Below are positions 60,812-64,000 of a stretch of DNA of 64,000 nucleotides, piece after piece (the stretch's first letter is position 1; each line of letters opens with the position of its first letter). This DNA is from Oenococcus sp. UCMA 16435. GTDB lineage: Bacteria; Bacillota; Bacilli; Lactobacillales; Lactobacillaceae. The stretch lies in the NCBI GenBank assembly GCA_004010835.2, contig CP030868.2, positions 248,001 to 312,000 on the forward strand, written 5' to 3'. Below the pieces are notes generated by a model, which had not been told where the DNA came from, did not search any database, and worked only from the letters and a program-made list of their open reading frames with translations. The position numbers and the translations under genes were made by a program.

Positions 60812-62188
60812 TTAAGCAGAACCCTTTTTACTAGGTTTCTTAATAAATACGAAAATCACTAATGAGATAATCACCATAATTAAAAGCACCCAGTAAGTTA
60901 GATTAAAGTTCTGAGTTAGAACCGAACCATTCGAAAGCGTAACATTCTTAGGATCCAATGGGTTTCCTGAAGCCATTAAGAAACCGACGATAATAGCACC
61001 AAGCCCAAATCCTTGATAAATCATCGAATAATTACGTGATGTATTCTTCAAACCAAAATAATCGGATACGTAAGTTGGAAATACGGTAATGTTGCCACCA
61101 AAGCAGAAGGCCATTGCAATAACAACGGTGTACATCATGCCGATACTCATGGAACCTGGCTTTGTTGATAGCAGGACAATTAAAGCCAGCAATTGAACGA
61201 TATAAGTAATGAAGAAAACTGCTTTTCGGCCAGTAACATCGGATAACCATCCCATAATAAAGCGGCCCAAAGTATTAGCAATGGCAACAATAGCAACGAA
61301 AGCTGCAGCTGCACTAGAGCCTCCCCAAACAGCAACTTCCTTAGGAGTCTGCGTACTTGCAGCTGCCATGTTAGTGACCGCGGAGCCTAATAATCCCATA
61401 AACATAACAGCCGTTACTAAGCAGAAAAGGATTAAATAAGCTTGAGATGTATGCAACATTTCCGAAGTTGTAAAACTTGTTTTATCTACTGCGGGCAAGT
61501 TATCGGAATCACTATTTACATTTGATGCAGAAACTAAATCATCTGGAGCATTTTTAAGGAAAAGCGAACCGATAACCGATAGAACCAATGCTAAAATCCC
61601 CCACCAAAAGAGAACTTTATCAAGATTTTGTTCCGTAATAGCTCCACTTCCACCAGCGATCGCCATATCGATATATTTAAAAATAAACGATCCAAGGCCA
61701 TAACTCGCTACACATACTCCTGAAATCAAACCCTTACGTTTTGGAAACCACTTGATAGCGTTGGTGAGCGTAGTTAAATAAAGAACCCCATTCATGGCAC
61801 CTAAAATAACTCCTCCAAATAGCCAGAGCAGCCAAATAGATGAGCCTTTGCCAACCAACATCAGACCAAGGATTGAAAAACCATAAATAATTGAGGCAAA
61901 AATACTGATTTTTTTAATTCCGTATTTCTTTGCGAGCGGAATTCCTGCCAAAGTAGCAAGTGATAGGAAGAGCATTCCTACAGTAAAGGTAAAACTAACG
62001 GATCCGGCTGGTAATCCACCAACAATTTTTTTAACACCATTAACAACTTGAACAACACCGCCGGACTTTAGCATAAAGCCATTATTAAAGATAGACCAGG
62101 CATAAAACGAACCAGCAGAAATTTGAATCAAAATTGTTCCCAAGATGATAAACCAGGGACTTGTTAATTTATAACTACTTTTTTCCAC
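60812..62188 (-). CDS. OFA-family MFS transporter (oxalate/formate antiporter-like)
   Basis: About 458 residues, 12 membrane segments. IQISAGSFYAWSIF, GVLYLTTLTNAIKWFPKRKGL and GRFIMGWLSDVTGRK are OFA/MCT-type motifs. Likely moves a small carboxylate such as pyruvate, oxalate or formate. Start taken at GTG 62188 with AGAGGGA seven bases upstream; ATG 62233 has a site almost touching it. The upstream LytTR/LytS genes resemble the E. coli YpdAB pair that controls the OFA transporter YhjX. Confidence 0.88.
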   Translation of the reverse strand: MEKSSYKLTSPWFIILGTILIQISAGSFYAWSIFNNGFMLKSGGVVQVVNGVKKIVGGLPAGSVSFTFTVGMLFLSLATLAGIPLAKKYGIKKISIFASIIYGFSILGLMLVGKGSSIWLLWLFGGVILGAMNGVLYLTTLTNAIKWFPKRKGLISGVCVASYGLGSFIFKYIDMAIAGGSGAITEQNLDKVLFWWGILALVLSVIGSLFLKNAPDDLVSASNVNSDSDNLPAVDKTSFTTSEMLHTSQAYLILFCLVTAVMFMGLLGSAVTNMAAASTQTPKEVAVWGGSSAAAAFVAIVAIANTLGRFIMGWLSDVTGRKAVFFITYIVQLLALIVLLSTKPGSMSIGMMYTVVIAMAFCFGGNITVFPTYVSDYFGLKNTSRNYSMIYQGFGLGAIIVGFLMASGNPLDPKNVTLSNGSVLTQNFNLTYWVLLIMVIISLVIFVFIKKPSKKGSA

Positions 62189-62603
62189 GATGATATCCCT
62201 CTTTTCATAATTAAATAGCATTTTAGAAAACATTTCCTTTCAAACCTATCGGCCATGATGCGTAAGCATAAAAATAAATATAAAATTACCAGGCCAATAA
62301 TCGGTGTCAGCATTGGAAAATTAATCAAAAAAACAAGCAAAACATACGAAACAGATTCTGATTTTAACTAAATTTGCTACTGATTTTATTTGTTTTTTTG
62401 TTTCCCTAGACAAAAGCATTCGCTTTTCAAGCCATTTCAAGCCTCTCAAGAAATTGTTCCCATGCATACTTATTAACGGTTCAATTGTAAGAAAAAAGAT
62501 TTCAAAAAAAATGGATTTTGTGCAAGAGGTATCAAACTAAGCGCGAAATACCTTTTTTCTTACTCCAAATACCCAAATAATCAATGGAAATTAATAGTCA
62601 TAA
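62189..62603. other. Intergenic control region with 10-bp tandem repeats
   Basis: 415 bp between the transporter and LytTR genes. The repeats TTTTCAAGCC, ATTTCAAGCC and TCTCAAGAAA stand end to end at 62424-62453 (minus strand: GGCTTGAAA twice). A possible minus-strand promoter is CTGACA, 16 bp, TAATTT (about 62310-62283). GAGGTAT/ATACCT (62526-62552) is a hairpin with T residues on the plus strand. Confidence 0.45.
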
Positions 62604-63347
62604 TCACATCAACAATGTTTTTTTGACCGTTTTTACAAAAGAACGACTAACCGGAACCTTGGTACCGTTTATCAGTTCCAATTGGTAGGTATGATTAAAC
62701 CAAGGTTCAAGTTCTGAAATCGCATTTATATTCACAACAATACTTCTGTGAACCTGCAAAAAATCATTTTTATTAAGACGATCAAGCAACCAGCTAAGAG
62801 ATTGGCGGGTGATATAAGATCCTCCACTTGTGATTAAAGTCAAATCGCCACTTTTTACAGTTGCCATAATTAAATCGTGTTGTTTGATAATTTTTGTTTT
62901 GTCATCGCAAGTAATTGATATGATTTTTGCTTCTGCTGGTCTAAAATGAAAATTTTTAGTTGCCAAATTATCTTTTCTTTCGCGAACTTTAAAAACTTCC
63001 TGAACTTTTTTTAAAGTTTGATTAACTCGAGACTGCTCAAAAGGTTTGAGAATATAATCAACAGCGTCAACGTCAAAAGCCCTGACAGCATAACTATCAA
63101 AAGCGGTTGCAAAAACGATCAGTGGCGGACAAACGAGTTTTTTTAATTCACTAGCCAGTTGAAAACCATTTTCGTCATTAAGTGAAATATCGATAAAAAT
63201 CACGTCAATTTTTTTTTGTAATAATTTGTCCACTGCTGCTACGATCGAGTCAGCCTGATAAACGGAATCAATTAACTTATTTTGTTTTAATAAATAACTT
63301 AATTCATCACGCGCCAAGGGTTCATCATCCACAACTAAAATTTTCAT
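62604..63347 (-). CDS. LytTR family response regulator
   Basis: 247 residues. Receiver domain: VVDDEPLARDEL, phospho-acceptor Asp in VIFIDISLND, ATAF and DYILKPFEQ (Lys). C-terminal LytTR DNA-binding domain with SGGSYITRQSLSWLLDRL and VHRSIVVNINAISELEPW. Coupled by four bases to the kinase gene. Probably activates the neighbouring OFA transporter gene. Confidence 0.92.
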   Translation of the reverse strand: MKILVVDDEPLARDELSYLLKQNKLIDSVYQADSIVAAVDKLLQKKIDVIFIDISLNDENGFQLASELKKLVCPPLIVFATAFDSYAVRAFDVDAVDYILKPFEQSRVNQTLKKVQEVFKVRERKDNLATKNFHFRPAEAKIISITCDDKTKIIKQHDLIMATVKSGDLTLITSGGSYITRQSLSWLLDRLNKNDFLQVHRSIVVNINAISELEPWFNHTYQLELINGTKVPVSRSFVKTVKKTLLM

Positions 63348-64000
63348 ATTGCTTTCACCTTTCTTGGAATGACAATTTTGACATCGGTTCCTTTGGAACC
63401 ACTAATAATTTTCAAGGCGGCTTTTGCTCCATAAAGTCCTATTAAACGGAGATTCAAATTTTCAAGAGCTGTTCCGGTTCCCTCAATAGAATTTACCACC
63501 CGTTTTCCCAAATGTGGTAGCAGTTCCGGAGAAATTCCATTGCCGTTATCACTAACTAGAATATGTAAATAGTGTTCTTTTTCGGTCACTATGACATCGA
63601 CGCGATTATTTTTCTTGCGACCGGAAAAAGCGTGACGAATGGCATTTTCAACTAAAATTTGAATTGTAAAAGGTGGCAATAAATTCATTTCACTACTTTT
63701 AACTGAAAATTGAACATCATACTTATTTGGAAAACGACTTTGTTCCAGGGACAAATAGGCCTGAACGTGTGCTTCTTCTTGTTTTAAAGTAATTTCCGTT
63801 TCGCGAACACTCTGCAGATTAGTTCGAAAATAGGTACTAAGTTCCAATAATAAATTGTGAGCCTGAAAAGTGTTAGTTCTCATCAAAGCCGAAATAGTAT
63901 TGATGGCATTGAAAAAAAAGTGCGGATTAACCTGTGCCTGCAAAGATTTAATTTCCGCATCACGAGCAAGCTTTGATTGTTCCTCGGCCATTCCCAAAGC
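63344..64000 (-). CDS. LytS/YpdA-type sensor histidine kinase, 5' part outside
   Basis: The last 218 residues are visible. SLQAQVNPHFFFNAINTISALM contains the phospho-acceptor His of His_kinase family proteins, then ILVENAIRHAF (N box), SDNGNGI (G1) and GTGTALENLNLRL (G2). The sensor and membrane part lies beyond the window edge. Partner of the LytTR regulator. Confidence 0.9.
   Translation of the reverse strand, partial: ALGMAEEQSKLARDAEIKSLQAQVNPHFFFNAINTISALMRTNTFQAHNLLLELSTYFRTNLQSVRETEITLKQEEAHVQAYLSLEQSRFPNKYDVQFSVKSSEMNLLPPFTIQILVENAIRHAFSGRKKNNRVDVIVTEKEHYLHILVSDNGNGISPELLPHLGKRVVNSIEGTGTALENLNLRLIGLYGAKAALKIISGSKGTDVKIVIPRKVKAI

Noticed and set aside
62526..62556. Plus-strand terminator-like hairpin in the OFA/LytTR gap
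   Set aside because: No plus-strand gene precedes it, and on the minus strand it lacks a T run, so no role is assigned.
1..64000. CRISPR array, insertion sequence or rRNA operon
   Set aside because: No regularly spaced repeats, no transposase motif and no rRNA sequence were seen in the window.

Overview
The window looks like chromosome of a low-GC, heterofermentative lactic acid bacterium of the Leuconostoc/Oenococcus group, most likely Oenococcus oeni. This is inferred from gene content: a secreted GH68 levansucrase, pyruvate oxidase, 6-phosphogluconate dehydrogenase, an L-Lys-type MurE, dependence on NAD precursors, and a prophage remnant beside a tRNA-Leu gene. No 16S rRNA gene is present to confirm it.

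Layout. 1-6.6 kb: 5' part of a levansucrase gene, pyruvate oxidase with a cre-overlapped promoter, coaBC, class II aldolase and a nucleotidase. 6.6-13.8 kb: AT-rich accessory stretch with small genes (a Lys-rich 37-residue peptide, two DUF3892 paralogues, a TMEM175-like channel, an ASCH protein, the NMN/NR transporter PnuC) and decayed genes (HIT hydrolase, GNAT acetyltransferase, a terminase/capsid scar). 13.9-22.9 kb: degenerate prophage. Its minus-strand early module (Cro-like, Xis-like, Rep fragment, RusA, ArpU) faces a plus-strand lysogeny side (repressor, ImmA-like peptidase, moron-like genes, an Abi_2/HEPN gene followed by a candidate structured RNA, and a frameshifted integrase) next to tRNA-Leu. 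22.9-36.9 kb: tRNA-Trp/His/Leu, glucokinase, rhomboid, pheST with a T-box leader, an HxlR regulator, TrmH, YidC and the conserved yqeG-yqeH-yhbY-nadD-yqeK-rsfS-yqeM-tmcAL-yceD block. 36.9-48.9 kb: yhaMNO, yheA, class A PBP, argS, DUF2187, murE with a frameshift in A10, nadR. 48.9-58.8 kb (plus, except the UvrA paralogue): two tandem aminotransferases, lemA, gnd, nucleoside deoxyribosyltransferase, pncB, a UvrA paralogue and a glutathione peroxidase. 58.9-64 kb: DHA2 exporter, OFA-family MFS transporter, LytTR response regulator and the 3' part of its LytS-type kinase.

How genes connect. NAD supply is spread over four loci: PnuC and NadR for the riboside route, PncB and NadD for the niacin route. 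The LytS/LytTR pair beside an OFA transporter resembles the E. coli YpdAB-YhjX pyruvate-responsive arrangement. The yqe block gathers ribosome assembly factors with NadD.

Most interesting signals: (1) the Abi_2/HEPN toxin-like gene with a promoter at its 3' end driving a structured, terminator-ended RNA of about 90 nt; (2) several genes with a -10 element 6-9 nt before the start codon and no Shine-Dalgarno sequence, suggesting leaderless mRNAs; (3) single-base indels in homopolymers, including one in the essential murE; (4) a hairpin placing the ribosome binding site of a DUF3892 gene in its loop.
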